From NCBI RefSeq assembly GCF_009796845.1, contig NZ_CP047025.1, positions 2,542,001 to 2,606,000 of the forward strand: a stretch of 64,000 nt of DNA, given 5' to 3'. Below are positions 28,459-37,226 of the stretch, piece by piece. A model generated the notes under the pieces. The model ran no database searches. It was given only the letters and a program-made list of their open reading frames with translations, and had not been told where the DNA came from. The DNA is from Cobetia sp. L2A1 (GTDB lineage: Bacteria; Pseudomonadota; Gammaproteobacteria; Pseudomonadales; Halomonadaceae). The translations under genes and the position numbers were made by a program. The number at the start of each line of letters is the position of its first letter. Position 1 is the first letter of the stretch.

Positions 28459-29751
28459 ATGGCACCCAGCATCTCACCCGTCCAGACATCGCAGGATTTC
28501 CCCGAGACCACGAGTGTCGTGATCATCGGCGGCGGCATCGTCGGCCTGACCGCTGCTCTCGCGCTCGCTGAGCGAAATATCCCGGTGGTCGTTCTGGAAA
28601 AAGGCACGCTCGCGGGGGAGCAGTCCTCACGCAACCTCGGCTGGATCCGCAAGACCAGCCGTCATCATGAAGATGTCCCGTTGGCGATGGCGGCAGATCG
28701 CCTGTGGGCCGGCATGGCGGAACGTGTCGGCAGTGATGTGGGATATCGCCAGGCAGGCATCATGTTCCTGGCCAGGACCGAAGAGCAGCTTGCCATGCAT
28801 GAAGCCTGGAAGGCCTCGGTGACAGATCTCGAGGTGGACTCACGCATCCTCAGTTCCCGCGAGATCGATGCCAAGGTACCCGGTGGCAAGGGGCAGTGGG
28901 CGGGAGCGATTCACACGCCAACCGATGGCAGAGCGGAGCCGACACTGGCCGCCAGCGCCATTGCCCGAGCGGCGATCGCCAAGGGAGCCATCATCGTCGA
29001 GCAGTGTGCGGTGCGCACTCTCGAGATGTCCGGTGGGCGTGTCAGTGGAGTCGTGACGGAAAGAGGCGAGATTCGCTGTAAACAGGCGTTGTTGACCGGC
29101 GGCATGTGGTCACGGCGCTTTCTCGGCAATCTCGGGGTCTCGTTACCGACCCTTCCAGTCATCTGCTCGGTCTTCAAGACAGCCCCCATGGAGGGCCCGA
29201 CGGATATCGCCGTAGGGGGGCCGGACTTCTCCTTCCGCAAGCACCGAGATGGCGGCTACATCGTCACGCAGCGCGGAGCCCTTTCCGCGCCGCTGACGCT
29301 GGACCACCTATTGATCGGCTCGCGCTATCTTGATGCCTTGAAGACACAACGTGGTTTGCTGCGCATCTCCTTCGGCAAGCCATTCTTCAAGGACCTGGCG
29401 CTACCCAGGCGCTGGAAGACCGGCAAGATATCGCCCTTCGAGAGGGTCCGCACCATGGATCCCGCAACAGTGCCTGAGCTGAATGATGAAGCCATGACCA
29501 ACCTGACCGCCGCCTGGCCAGTCTTCAAGGAAGCTACCATCGAGTCGTCCTGGGCCGGAATGATCGACATCACCCCGGACTCCAATCCGGTCATCGATGA
29601 AGTTACCGCCATACCGGGGCTCAGCATCGCCACAGGATTCTCCGGTCATGGCTTTGGCACGTCCCCGGCGGCAGGACAGTTGATTGCCGACCTGATGTCA
29701 GGCGCTGAGCCCATCATCGACCCGGCACCCTATCGCTTCGATCGTTTCTGA
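28459..29751 (+). CDS. FAD-dependent amine/amino-acid oxidoreductase (DAO family)
   Basis: A 430-residue flavoprotein. The ATG at 28459 is chosen since AGGAA lies 8 bases upstream; the frame extends back to 28420. The FAD-binding GxGxxG is VVIIGGGIVGLTAALALAE (about 17-35), then VVVLEKGTLAGEQSSRN, typical of DadA/glycine-oxidase-like enzymes. The C-terminal signature is GLSIATGFSGHGFGTSPAAG. It would oxidise an amine or amino acid to the imine, fitting the adjacent RidA and cyclodeaminase-like proteins. It ends 7 bases from the convergent AraC gene. Substrate unknown. Confidence 0.82.
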   Translation: MAPSISPVQTSQDFPETTSVVIIGGGIVGLTAALALAERNIPVVVLEKGTLAGEQSSRNLGWIRKTSRHHEDVPLAMAADRLWAGMAERVGSDVGYRQAGIMFLARTEEQLAMHEAWKASVTDLEVDSRILSSREIDAKVPGGKGQWAGAIHTPTDGRAEPTLAASAIARAAIAKGAIIVEQCAVRTLEMSGGRVSGVVTERGEIRCKQALLTGGMWSRRFLGNLGVSLPTLPVICSVFKTAPMEGPTDIAVGGPDFSFRKHRDGGYIVTQRGALSAPLTLDHLLIGSRYLDALKTQRGLLRISFGKPFFKDLALPRRWKTGKISPFERVRTMDPATVPELNDEAMTNLTAAWPVFKEATIESSWAGMIDITPDSNPVIDEVTAIPGLSIATGFSGHGFGTSPAAGQLIADLMSGAEPIIDPAPYRFDRF

Positions 29752-29758
29752 TGAAGAC

Positions 29759-30694
29759 TCATGCCGCCAGACAGCGCTGACGTGTCATGGAGGGTGCCTC
29801 ATGGAAGAGGCGCCGATATTCACGACTGAAATAGCTCTGGTGGAAAAAGCCGTGAAGTGCTGCAGCGTCGGCAACTTGTTGCAAGGGATCCCGCAAGAGT
29901 CGTCGCCGCACCGCATTGAGTCGCAATGCACGAAGATAGTGCACGGGTGACTGGCCGGTCTCGGACTGAAAGCTGTACTGCAGGGTGCGTCGCGAGATCT
30001 TCAATGTCTGACACAGCGTCATCACGGATGGCGGATCATCCGGTGTGTCGTTGATCAGCGAGTGGCAACGGTCGACGATGTAGCGGCGAGTCTTGAAGGA
30101 GGTGTCGTCGCTGGTAAGAGACTGCGCACTGTCTTCCAGCAGCAGCGCGACCCCTTCCTCCAACTGGCGTGCGATGACCCGGTCAAATGCAGCGCTGGCA
30201 GTCTCCGTTGGGGAGGCGGACCGAACGTGGTCTGTCAGACTCCGCCACTGCCAACGCACGGCATCGAGTACCTCGAGCGGTACTTGCAGCGTACGCAACT
30301 GATGCTGTTGCTGGCCCAACCAGGAATACCGCTCACGGTCGATCGAGACCACCAGGACGTCATAGCAGCTCGGAGACACACTCCAGAATTGCTCGCAGTC
30401 AGGCAGTACCGAAAGCGTATTGGCCGCAAAGTGGGAGCCGGAATCCCAGTGAAGCGGAATTACCAGATGCCTTTGTGATTGAGGGAAACAGATCGACTGC
30501 GCGATGCCGAGGTTGGCACTTTCGCGAAACAGGCGGATGCCGCCTCCGCCGACATCGACAAGATCACCGCTGAAACAGCCTTCCTCGATCTGATTGAATT
30601 CCTGTTGCCAACCTACCAGCCGCCGAGCGTGCTCGGAAACATCTTCACTGTGATGCAGGGCGATCATCTGACGACGGCCTCTTGAGCCTTTCAT
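29759..30694 (-). CDS. AraC family transcriptional regulator
   Basis: An approximately 311-residue regulator if it starts at the ATG at 30694; another ATG at 30667 and a TTG at 30772 are possible. The N-terminal two thirds is a sensor region with no clear motif. The C-terminal double helix-turn-helix is clear: LCQTLKISRRTLQYSFQSE and VADAAALHGFFHQSYFSREYRRLF, followed by the family ending HEAPSMTRQR. It faces the FAD oxidoreductase gene end-to-end and diverges from the second AraC gene, so it probably regulates the amine-oxidation island. Confidence 0.85.
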   Translation of the reverse strand: MKGSRGRRQMIALHHSEDVSEHARRLVGWQQEFNQIEEGCFSGDLVDVGGGGIRLFRESANLGIAQSICFPQSQRHLVIPLHWDSGSHFAANTLSVLPDCEQFWSVSPSCYDVLVVSIDRERYSWLGQQQHQLRTLQVPLEVLDAVRWQWRSLTDHVRSASPTETASAAFDRVIARQLEEGVALLLEDSAQSLTSDDTSFKTRRYIVDRCHSLINDTPDDPPSVMTLCQTLKISRRTLQYSFQSETGQSPVHYLRALRLNAVRRRLLRDPLQQVADAAALHGFFHQSYFSREYRRLFHEAPSMTRQRCLAA

Positions 30695-30995
30695 CCGCAG
30701 CAGGCCATTCACTGACGCCGTTGAAGCGCGCTGGCCCCTGCAGACGTCGGGGATGCCAATTCTCACCAGCAACAGGAAGGATGAGCGCGCCAGAGATAGC
30801 AGAACCCGCCCTGGGTAACACCAGCCTGCACTGGAGAGTACCTGGCCGCCTGCGCGATCTCATGCCAGTAGACACGACATCAGAAGGCCACCATAGCCTG
30901 CAAGAGCAATATCCATGCCACCACACGGCGCATCAGGCCAGCTCTGGCATCAAGACAACAACAATGCTCCATGAATCCCTTTCCCAGGAGGCCTC

Positions 30996-31937
30996 ATGTT
31001 ATCCACTGATTCAGTGACTCTCTCATTCGATACATGGCTGGAAACGCTGCGTGACGTTTGCGGCAGCTTCGACTCCACTCCATTGAGCCGCTTGAACTTT
31101 CAGGGCAACGTCACGACACGTAGCGCTGGGGGAATCGACATCGCAGGCATACAGACGAATGCCGAGAGAATTGTCCACCACCGGTCTGCCCGTATCGCTG
31201 ACGATAGTGACTGCTTTCTTATCGTTCAGAAGCACGGCAGCGCTACCCTGATCCAGAACGGCGAGACGATCACCATGCGCCCGGGCGAGATGACGCTCAT
31301 GGATTCGGCCGTCGCCAGCCAGATATACCCTCATGGATTCATGGAACATGACTCTCTGCATCTGCCGCGAGTTGAGGTCATGCGCCGCTTTGGTCAACCG
31401 CATGTGCCCTTCATGAAGGTGGCGACAGACAGTGCCAGTGGTCAGATCTTTCAGATGATCGTCAGCCGTCTGCTGAATGATCCACTCACTGCAATGGAGG
31501 AAGAGGAATACAGCGGTATCTCAGACTCTCTCATCGCCCTGCTACCCGGCATTCATCGTCACCAGGCCACCGCGAACCCTCATCCTGATGATGCCAACGG
31601 AACCCTCTATCGTTGCGTGCAGCAATACATCGATCACCACCTGCATGAGGTGGACATGACGCCGGAGACTTTGGCCAGCAAGTTCCATATCTCCGTTCGC
31701 CAGCTGTATCGCCTGTTCGAGCAACATGAGGAAAGCATCTGTCGCTATGTGCAGCGCAAACGCCTGGAGCGCTGCGCGGAATCTCTGGTCAGTCCATTGC
31801 AAGCCAGCCAGACGATCACCCGAATCGCCTTTCAATGGGGGTTCACGGACTCGGCCCACTTCAGTCGTGCCTTCAAGCGCCTATTCTCGCAATCTCCACG
31901 CGAATATCGCCGCCAGTATCTTCTCGATGCCTCCTGA
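30996..31937 (+). CDS. AraC family regulator, FeaR-like
   Basis: A 313-residue activator with a near-perfect AGGAGG 5 bases before the ATG. An AraC-binding-like sensor domain (about 20-190) includes SDCFLIVQKHGSATLIQNG and the line MRPGEMTLMDS. The C-terminal HTH pair is LASKFHISVRQLYRLFEQHEE and ITRIAFQWGFTDSAHFSRAFKRLF. The layout and sensor style match FeaR, the E. coli activator of phenylethylamine/tyramine oxidation genes. It sits among amine-oxidation genes and upstream of an APC permease, and probably controls them in response to an aromatic amine. Confidence 0.82.
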   Translation: MLSTDSVTLSFDTWLETLRDVCGSFDSTPLSRLNFQGNVTTRSAGGIDIAGIQTNAERIVHHRSARIADDSDCFLIVQKHGSATLIQNGETITMRPGEMTLMDSAVASQIYPHGFMEHDSLHLPRVEVMRRFGQPHVPFMKVATDSASGQIFQMIVSRLLNDPLTAMEEEEYSGISDSLIALLPGIHRHQATANPHPDDANGTLYRCVQQYIDHHLHEVDMTPETLASKFHISVRQLYRLFEQHEESICRYVQRKRLERCAESLVSPLQASQTITRIAFQWGFTDSAHFSRAFKRLFSQSPREYRRQYLLDAS

Positions 31938-32144
31938 GGCTGACGTCTCATAATCCGGTGACACCGACCTCACCAAGCCTTTCCTATCGACACGATTGCC
32001 GACTGATCTCATCAGTCAGTTCATCACTCCACGCACAGGCCACCGAATGACGGGTAGCCTGTGCGTGGGTATTGGCAACACCTGCCGTCGACTGTCATCC
32101 ACTGCCGACATCAAAGCCTCCGGCGAATGACATTTCCGACGACA

Positions 32145-33548
32145 TCACTTCGCGATGTCAGCGACGAACAGCCCTTTCTTCATCTTGAACTTCACCCAGC
32201 AGGCTGCCAGGACACTCACTCCACCCAATACTCCACCGAGCAGGAGATAGACCGTACTGGTCATATCCGGTGACGGTGATGCATGGGCGGCGACATATCC
32301 CATGCCGAGAATCCCGATAATCTGTGGCAGAGGATAGAAAGGCGTGCGATATGGGCGGACATGTTTCGGCTGACGCATACGCAGGATGATGACATTCAGG
32401 TGGGCCACGATGTAGGCGAGAATCCAGCTGGTAGAAGCACCGATCAACAGCAGGATAATCTGATCCGGGTTCACCAGCAGGAAGGTGACGGTCACGCTGG
32501 CTGCTAGGCAGAGAATGGCGACCCAGGGCGTCGCGAATCTTGCATGACGCTTGCCGATAATAGCCGGCACCTGGCCATTGTCCGCCATTCCCCCCAACAT
32601 GCGCGGCACCGCTGCCAACGCCGAATTCAGTGTGCTGCAGGTAGCCGTCATGCCCATCACCGTGGCGATGATGATGCCTGTGCTGCCGAAGACATTGGTC
32701 ACCAGATCAAAATACGGAAGCGAAGAGGTCGTCAGTGTCTCGGACGACAGATACCGCCCACCAGCCAGACAAAACAACGTGAACAGCACGAAGATGATAC
32801 CCAGTGACCAGAACATGGCACGCGGTATGTACCGCTCAGGTTGGCGCACCTCCTTGATCATCGGGCAGATATACTCACAGCCGACAAAAATCCACATCGC
32901 CAGCGCTGTCAGTGAAATGAAGCTGCCATCCTGAATTCCCTCGATCCCCCAATCGATACCGGCTGCGGCCTCACCGATAGTGACCATCGGCGTCTCCAGC
33001 AATGCGCTGGCGCCCACCAGTAGAATGGTGGCGATCATTGCGAAGGTGAACAGGTTCTGGAGTTTGGCAAAGACATCGGTGCCCATGATGTTGAGTAGCG
33101 TCAGGGCTGCCAATAGAAGAAGCGGCACGACGTGACTTGGCAAAATACCGGGAAACAGCTGCTGCAGCAGTGCATCGACCAGGATCAACTCCGCCGATAG
33201 ACCAAAGGTCGCCACGATCACATAGCCCGCGAACACCGAAACAATGGCCGGAAAGTGGCCAATGGCTTTCTGGGTATAGGTTGCCAGCGTGCCCTGAGAG
33301 CTTGGGTACATGACGGAAAGCTCAGAGAAGCTCATCGCATTGCAGAGCGCGAACACCAGTGCCAAGGCCATGGCGGCAATGAAACTCAGGCCACCGATCC
33401 CGAACCCCAGCAGCGCAGACACCATGGCACCCTGCACCACCACGCAACCGACACAGATCGCGATCATGGTCGTGAAGCTCATCGAGGACTGGCCTGATGA
33501 TGCCGCGGGGAAATCGAAAGGCTCTCGATTCAAGCTGATATTTAACAT
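32145..33548 (-). CDS. APC superfamily amino acid/amine permease
   Basis: A 467-residue inner-membrane transporter of the amino acid-polyamine-organocation superfamily, with about 12 hydrophobic segments. The ATG at 33548 follows AGAGGA by 8 bases; the open frame to 33686 adds an unlikely leader. Conserved stretches include SFSELSVMYPSSQGTLATYTQKAIG, a helix-1 region GFGIGGLSFIAAMALA, and MWIFVGCEYICPMIKEV in the middle. It likely imports the amine or amino acid that the neighbouring FAD oxidoreductase consumes. It is transcribed towards the FeaR-like gene. The spacer 31938-32144 is short and holds nothing notable. Confidence 0.85.
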   Translation of the reverse strand: MLNISLNREPFDFPAASSGQSSMSFTTMIAICVGCVVVQGAMVSALLGFGIGGLSFIAAMALALVFALCNAMSFSELSVMYPSSQGTLATYTQKAIGHFPAIVSVFAGYVIVATFGLSAELILVDALLQQLFPGILPSHVVPLLLLAALTLLNIMGTDVFAKLQNLFTFAMIATILLVGASALLETPMVTIGEAAAGIDWGIEGIQDGSFISLTALAMWIFVGCEYICPMIKEVRQPERYIPRAMFWSLGIIFVLFTLFCLAGGRYLSSETLTTSSLPYFDLVTNVFGSTGIIIATVMGMTATCSTLNSALAAVPRMLGGMADNGQVPAIIGKRHARFATPWVAILCLAASVTVTFLLVNPDQIILLLIGASTSWILAYIVAHLNVIILRMRQPKHVRPYRTPFYPLPQIIGILGMGYVAAHASPSPDMTSTVYLLLGGVLGGVSVLAACWVKFKMKKGLFVADIAK

Positions 33549-34089
33549 GAGACAATCCTCTGGCCTTAGGCCTTTGTTGTTATTGCCGAACGGTTGTTGC
33601 TGCGCCTGTGATGACGGCTCCACCCAGCCAAACAAGCTAGGCCAGGTAAACCAGACATCCCACGACTGCCTCAAGACTGCCCCCACCCCCTACCAACGTC
33701 TTGACTCAAGCTGCCAATGAGTTGGCCTGCCTGCCAAACGCCACATGACCACCCGACGACCTACGTTGCCTTGACGCTCTGCTTCCCCATGACCCTTTTC
33801 ATCTTCTCTTTGGCTTGCTGAGCGGGCATACACCTACCGCGCAGGCACAGATACACCTGTTACGGCTGCTGGCGAGCCACCAATACTGGCGCCATAACGC
33901 GTCTTGGCGTAACGTCGTGGACATTGGAATCACCACAGACACGAGTACCAGAAACCATAAGACTCTCGCGCCAGGACACGGACTGCCGGGGAAGCGCTGG
34001 AACTCACGCAACAAGCACCCGCGGGCGGAGAGCCGAGGCTCTTGCGCCCGTTTTTTGGGTCAGCATCACATGTGCAAGGAACTCGACTC
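33549..34089. other. Intergenic/leader region upstream of the oxoamine synthase gene
   Basis: About 540 bases between the divergent permease and the synthase, with no credible gene. It must contain promoters for both. Its last part carries a factor-independent terminator immediately before the synthase ribosome-binding site. Confidence 0.5.
34022..34056 (+). terminator. Orphan terminator, possible attenuator, just upstream of the oxoamine synthase
   Basis: The arm 34022-34034 (cgggcggagagcc) pairs with 34037-34050 (ggctcttgcgcccg), with one bulged G and one G-U pair, followed by six T. No plus-strand gene ends upstream; the preceding permease is on the minus strand. The next element is an AAGGA at 34076 and the synthase start. 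It may therefore act as a leader attenuator, or be a relic of an earlier gene order. Confidence 0.75.
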
Positions 34090-35469
34090 TTGGCAACCCG
34101 CAATTCCTCAGGTTCATCCGCCAGTGATATGAAGCAGCAACTGCTCGACAAGGCGCGTGCACGTCGTACACGCACCACTGCCATCAACAGTAGCGAGACA
34201 GAACATGATGTCTTCGAGCAGAAGGCAGCAGTCCCTGCCGAGATCAATGACGATTTCGTACGCTTTGATCGTCAGCCCGGTTATCAGCAGCTGAGCATGA
34301 TGCAACAGGCCGGCGCCGCCTTTGGCGTGCCCGAGCCCTTCTTTCGTATCCACGAAGGATGCGCGGGTGCGACCACTCGCATCGAGGGTCGCGAGCTGGT
34401 CAACTTCGCCAGCTATAACTATCTCAATTACTCGCAGCACCCCGACGTGGTGAAAGCCGCGGCTGATGCGGCAGCTCATTACGGCACCTCTGTCTCGGCC
34501 TCACGTGCGGTCTCCGGTGAGCGGCCCATCCATCAGCAGTTGGAAGCCGCCGTGGCGCGCACGTATGACGTGGAAGATGCCGTGGTCTTCGTCAGCGGTC
34601 ACGCCACCAATGTGTCGACGCTTGGTTACCTGCTGGGGCCGAAAGATCTCATCCTGCATGATGAGTGGATCCACAACAGCTCGCTGGTCGGGGCACAGTT
34701 GTCGGGCGCACGCCGCATGCCCTTCGCTCACAACGATCCTGATGCGTTGGAAGCCCTGCTCAGTGCACAGCGCGCCAAGTTCGAGCGTGTACTGATCATC
34801 ACCGAGGGCCTCTACAGCATGGACGGCGATGTGCCGGACCTGAAGCGCCTGATCAAGCTCAAGCAGCAATATCGTTGCTGGCTGATGGTTGATGAAGCGC
34901 ACTCCTTTGGCGTACTGGGTGAGCGTGGCCTGGGGCTACGCGAGCATTTCGACATCGATTCACGAGATGTCGATATCTGGATGGGCACCATGAGCAAGAC
35001 GTTGTCCGGTTGCGGTGGCTATATCGCCGGCTGCAAGGAACTGGTCAGCATGCTGCGCTACTTCGCGCCGGGCTTTCTCTACTCAGTCGGCATGCCGGCG
35101 CAGGTAGCCGCACCGTCGCTCAAGATTCTCGAGCTGCTCCAAGGAGATGATGCACGTCACCGAATCGCTCGCCTGCATGCGGTTTCCGGCTACTTCCTCA
35201 AGCGTGCACGCGCCTTGGGGCTAGACGTCGGCGACAGTCTTGGTGTGGCGGTAGTGCCCGTGATTCTGGGTAGCTCTCTCGTGGCGGCCCGTCTCTCCAA
35301 CAAGTTGTTCGAGGCTGGCTTCAACGTGCAGCCCATCCTGCATCCGGCCGTCCCTGAGAAGAGCGCCCGCCTGCGCTTCTTCCTTTCCTGCGAGCACACC
35401 GAAGCCCAGGTCGATGCCGTGCTGGAAACACTCATCAAGCAGTTGAGCGATATCAGAGCCGGGAAATGA
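34090..35469 (+). CDS. Alpha-oxoamine synthase (serine palmitoyltransferase/AONS-like), RkpG-like
   Basis: A PLP enzyme that condenses an acyl thioester with an amino acid, losing CO2 to give an amino ketone. Start: TTG 34090 with AAGGA 9 bases upstream, or ATG 34129 without a clear ribosome site. The frame is open from 34042, but that part lies in a terminator. Motifs in order: NFASYNYLNYSQHP, TSVSASRAVSGERPIHQQLE, FVSGHATNVSTLG, ITEGLYSMDGD, MVDEAHSFGVLGERGLG (PLP aspartate and histidine) and GTMSKTLSGCGGYIAG with the Schiff-base lysine (codon AAG at 34996). Its length of about 446-459 residues includes an N-terminal extension of roughly 60-75 residues over AONS. It resembles RkpG, which in rhizobia accompanies RkpA. 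It could release the PKS acyl chain onto an amino acid, giving a sphingoid-like base. Confidence 0.88.
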   Translation: MATRNSSGSSASDMKQQLLDKARARRTRTTAINSSETEHDVFEQKAAVPAEINDDFVRFDRQPGYQQLSMMQQAGAAFGVPEPFFRIHEGCAGATTRIEGRELVNFASYNYLNYSQHPDVVKAAADAAAHYGTSVSASRAVSGERPIHQQLEAAVARTYDVEDAVVFVSGHATNVSTLGYLLGPKDLILHDEWIHNSSLVGAQLSGARRMPFAHNDPDALEALLSAQRAKFERVLIITEGLYSMDGDVPDLKRLIKLKQQYRCWLMVDEAHSFGVLGERGLGLREHFDIDSRDVDIWMGTMSKTLSGCGGYIAGCKELVSMLRYFAPGFLYSVGMPAQVAAPSLKILELLQGDDARHRIARLHAVSGYFLKRARALGLDVGDSLGVAVVPVILGSSLVAARLSNKLFEAGFNVQPILHPAVPEKSARLRFFLSCEHTEAQVDAVLETLIKQLSDIRAGK

Positions 35470-35525
35470 GTCTTCGGGTTGTGCAGGACTGATCCGCGCG
35501 ATAATCAGATCCGGCTCTCGAAACC

Positions 35526-35561
35526 AAAAGCGGCCCCACTTTTCAGTGGGGCCGCTTTTTT
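35526..35561. terminator. Bidirectional terminator after the oxoamine synthase
   Basis: AGCGGCCCCACT (35529-35540) and AGTGGGGCCGCT (35545-35556) form a perfect 12-bp stem with a TTTC loop, flanked by A and T runs. It serves the synthase gene on the plus strand and the convergent SDR gene on the minus strand. Confidence 0.9.
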
Positions 35562-35575
35562 GACGCACATCGATA

Positions 35576-36490
35576 TCACTTCAAGGCATGCAGTAACGCC
35601 TGGCGGGCATTGTCCTGATACTCGGGATTGGCGAGGTCAGCGAATAGCGTCGATTGATCCACGACCGGTCCCGCGAGCGCCTTTTCCTTGCTGGCGTAGA
35701 AGATTCCACTGCGATAGCTATCGTCGCCAAGGGCTTGCACATAACGCCCCGCGCCTGATTCGAGGCCATGTGCCATGTTGAAGAACGGGAGCACCTTGAA
35801 ACCAAACTTGAAGATCGCCTTCTTGAGCCCGGGCAAGTCCTCACCTACCTGGGTACCTCCCGTATGTCCGGGACTGATCGTATTGATGCGCACATCAGGA
35901 TAACGACGTGCCAGCGCGCCCATCCAAAGCGCCCCGACCAGCTTGACATAGGCATAGGCTGCCATCGGATCGTTGTCACCGGCGAAACGACTGCCATCAT
36001 TGATGGCGATGAATTCCTCCACGGACCCCATCTTGATTACCGGACGCGTGATACCGATACGTGGTACCCCACGTGCTGCCTCAGACCCGGCATAAAGCAC
36101 GACACCGTGTAGCTTGCCGCTTTCCAGCAAGGTCTCCGCGAGCAGCACGTGCCCCAGCAGATTGCTGGCGGTCATCTGCGAGACGCCTTGGGGAGTGCGT
36201 GCCAGAAAGTCCTTGCCTCCCAGGCCGCCGGCATTCATCACCAAGGCATCAAGCGTGCCATCAAAGACGCTAACCGCATCACGCACGGCCGAAGGGTCAG
36301 CGACATCGACAATCACGACCTCGAAGATGTTGCGCCCACTGACGGACTCCAGTCCCTTGCGTGCCGCTTCGGCTTTCTGGGCATTGCGACAGGCCAGATA
36401 GATCGTCTCGATCTCCGGTTGTTGCGCCAGCTGTCGTGCGCACTCTTTGCCGAGCCCGGAGTTGGCACCCGTAATCATGATGCTCTTCAT
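35576..36490 (-). CDS. Short-chain dehydrogenase/reductase (WWOX/protochlorophyllide-reductase-like)
   Basis: A 304-residue NAD(P)-binding enzyme. Rossmann motif TGANSGLGKECARQLA (about 7-22), then VMNAGGLGG, and a catalytic region with YAYVK (Tyr-x-x-x-Lys). The NADPH-type CRN after strand 2 (LACRNAQKAE) and the length resemble WWOX/retinol-dehydrogenase-type SDRs. The substrate is unknown. GGGAGA lies 8 bases before the ATG. It converges on the oxoamine synthase with a shared terminator and probably does not belong to that pathway. It shares a strand with the FrnE-like gene upstream. Confidence 0.8.
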   Translation of the reverse strand: MKSIMITGANSGLGKECARQLAQQPEIETIYLACRNAQKAEAARKGLESVSGRNIFEVVIVDVADPSAVRDAVSVFDGTLDALVMNAGGLGGKDFLARTPQGVSQMTASNLLGHVLLAETLLESGKLHGVVLYAGSEAARGVPRIGITRPVIKMGSVEEFIAINDGSRFAGDNDPMAAYAYVKLVGALWMGALARRYPDVRINTISPGHTGGTQVGEDLPGLKKAIFKFGFKVLPFFNMAHGLESGAGRYVQALGDDSYRSGIFYASKEKALAGPVVDQSTLFADLANPEYQDNARQALLHALK

Positions 36491-36572
36491 GGTCTGTCAT
36501 CTCCCGTTCGGGTCGCGTTGACGACATTGCGCCAAAATACGCACCGCATGAATCAGTGCCGCGTCTTGTATC

Positions 36573-37226
36573 TCATATGGCTTGCTCGGCGATCAGGTCC
36601 GTCAGCACTTGCTCGAACACGTCGCTGGGCTGCGCACCGCTGACAGCGCTACGACGATTGAAGACGAAGGTCGGCACGGATGAGATACCCATCTGCTTCC
36701 AGTGCTCTTCATGGGCCGCCACCTGCTTGCGTGCCTCGAGATCATCCAATCGCGCCAGACCTTCCTCGGCATCAAGACCGACGGATTCCAGCGACTGTGC
36801 CATCACGGCACGATCGGAGAGGTCCTTCTGCAGCGTGAAGAAATCTGCAAAGAACTGCATCTGGAGGTCATGCTGCATGCCATGCTCTGCGGCGTACTCA
36901 AGCAGGACGTGCAACTCGAACGTGTTGACCATGCTCATGTCATCGAAGTAATTGAAGGTGAGCCCTTCTTCGGCCGCGAGCCCTGCCAAGCGCTGACGTG
37001 CCTCGACACTGCCTTCAGGAGTCGTTCCGTACTTGCGTGCAGAGTGCTCACGCAGGTTCTCACCTTCCGCGGGCATATCCGGATTCAGCTCAAATGGCTG
37101 CCATGCAATCTCGACCTTGTCCGTGAGGCCCAGCGACTCGATGGCCGTCTCCAGACGCTTGTAACCGATGATGCACCAGGGGCATACCACGTCAGAGACG
37201 ATGTCGATCTTCAGCTTGTCTTGCAT
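36573..37226 (-). CDS. DsbA family oxidoreductase, FrnE-like
   Basis: A 217-residue thioredoxin-fold protein without a signal peptide, so probably cytoplasmic. The active-site CPWC sits in SDVVCPWCIIGYKRLE (about 11-26), followed by a helical insertion and the cis-proline region GISSVPTFVFNRR (about 178-190). FrnE-like proteins are disulfide isomerases or 2-hydroxychromene-2-carboxylate-isomerase relatives linked to oxidative stress. GGAG lies 7 bases before the ATG. It is probably co-transcribed with the SDR gene, 82 bases downstream. Confidence 0.88.
   Translation of the reverse strand: MQDKLKIDIVSDVVCPWCIIGYKRLETAIESLGLTDKVEIAWQPFELNPDMPAEGENLREHSARKYGTTPEGSVEARQRLAGLAAEEGLTFNYFDDMSMVNTFELHVLLEYAAEHGMQHDLQMQFFADFFTLQKDLSDRAVMAQSLESVGLDAEEGLARLDDLEARKQVAAHEEHWKQMGISSVPTFVFNRRSAVSGAQPSDVFEQVLTDLIAEQAI

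Noticed and set aside
34042..34089. Upstream TTG start for the oxoamine synthase at 34042
   Set aside because: It would place the first codons inside the terminator stem; a ribosome site is seen only before 34090.
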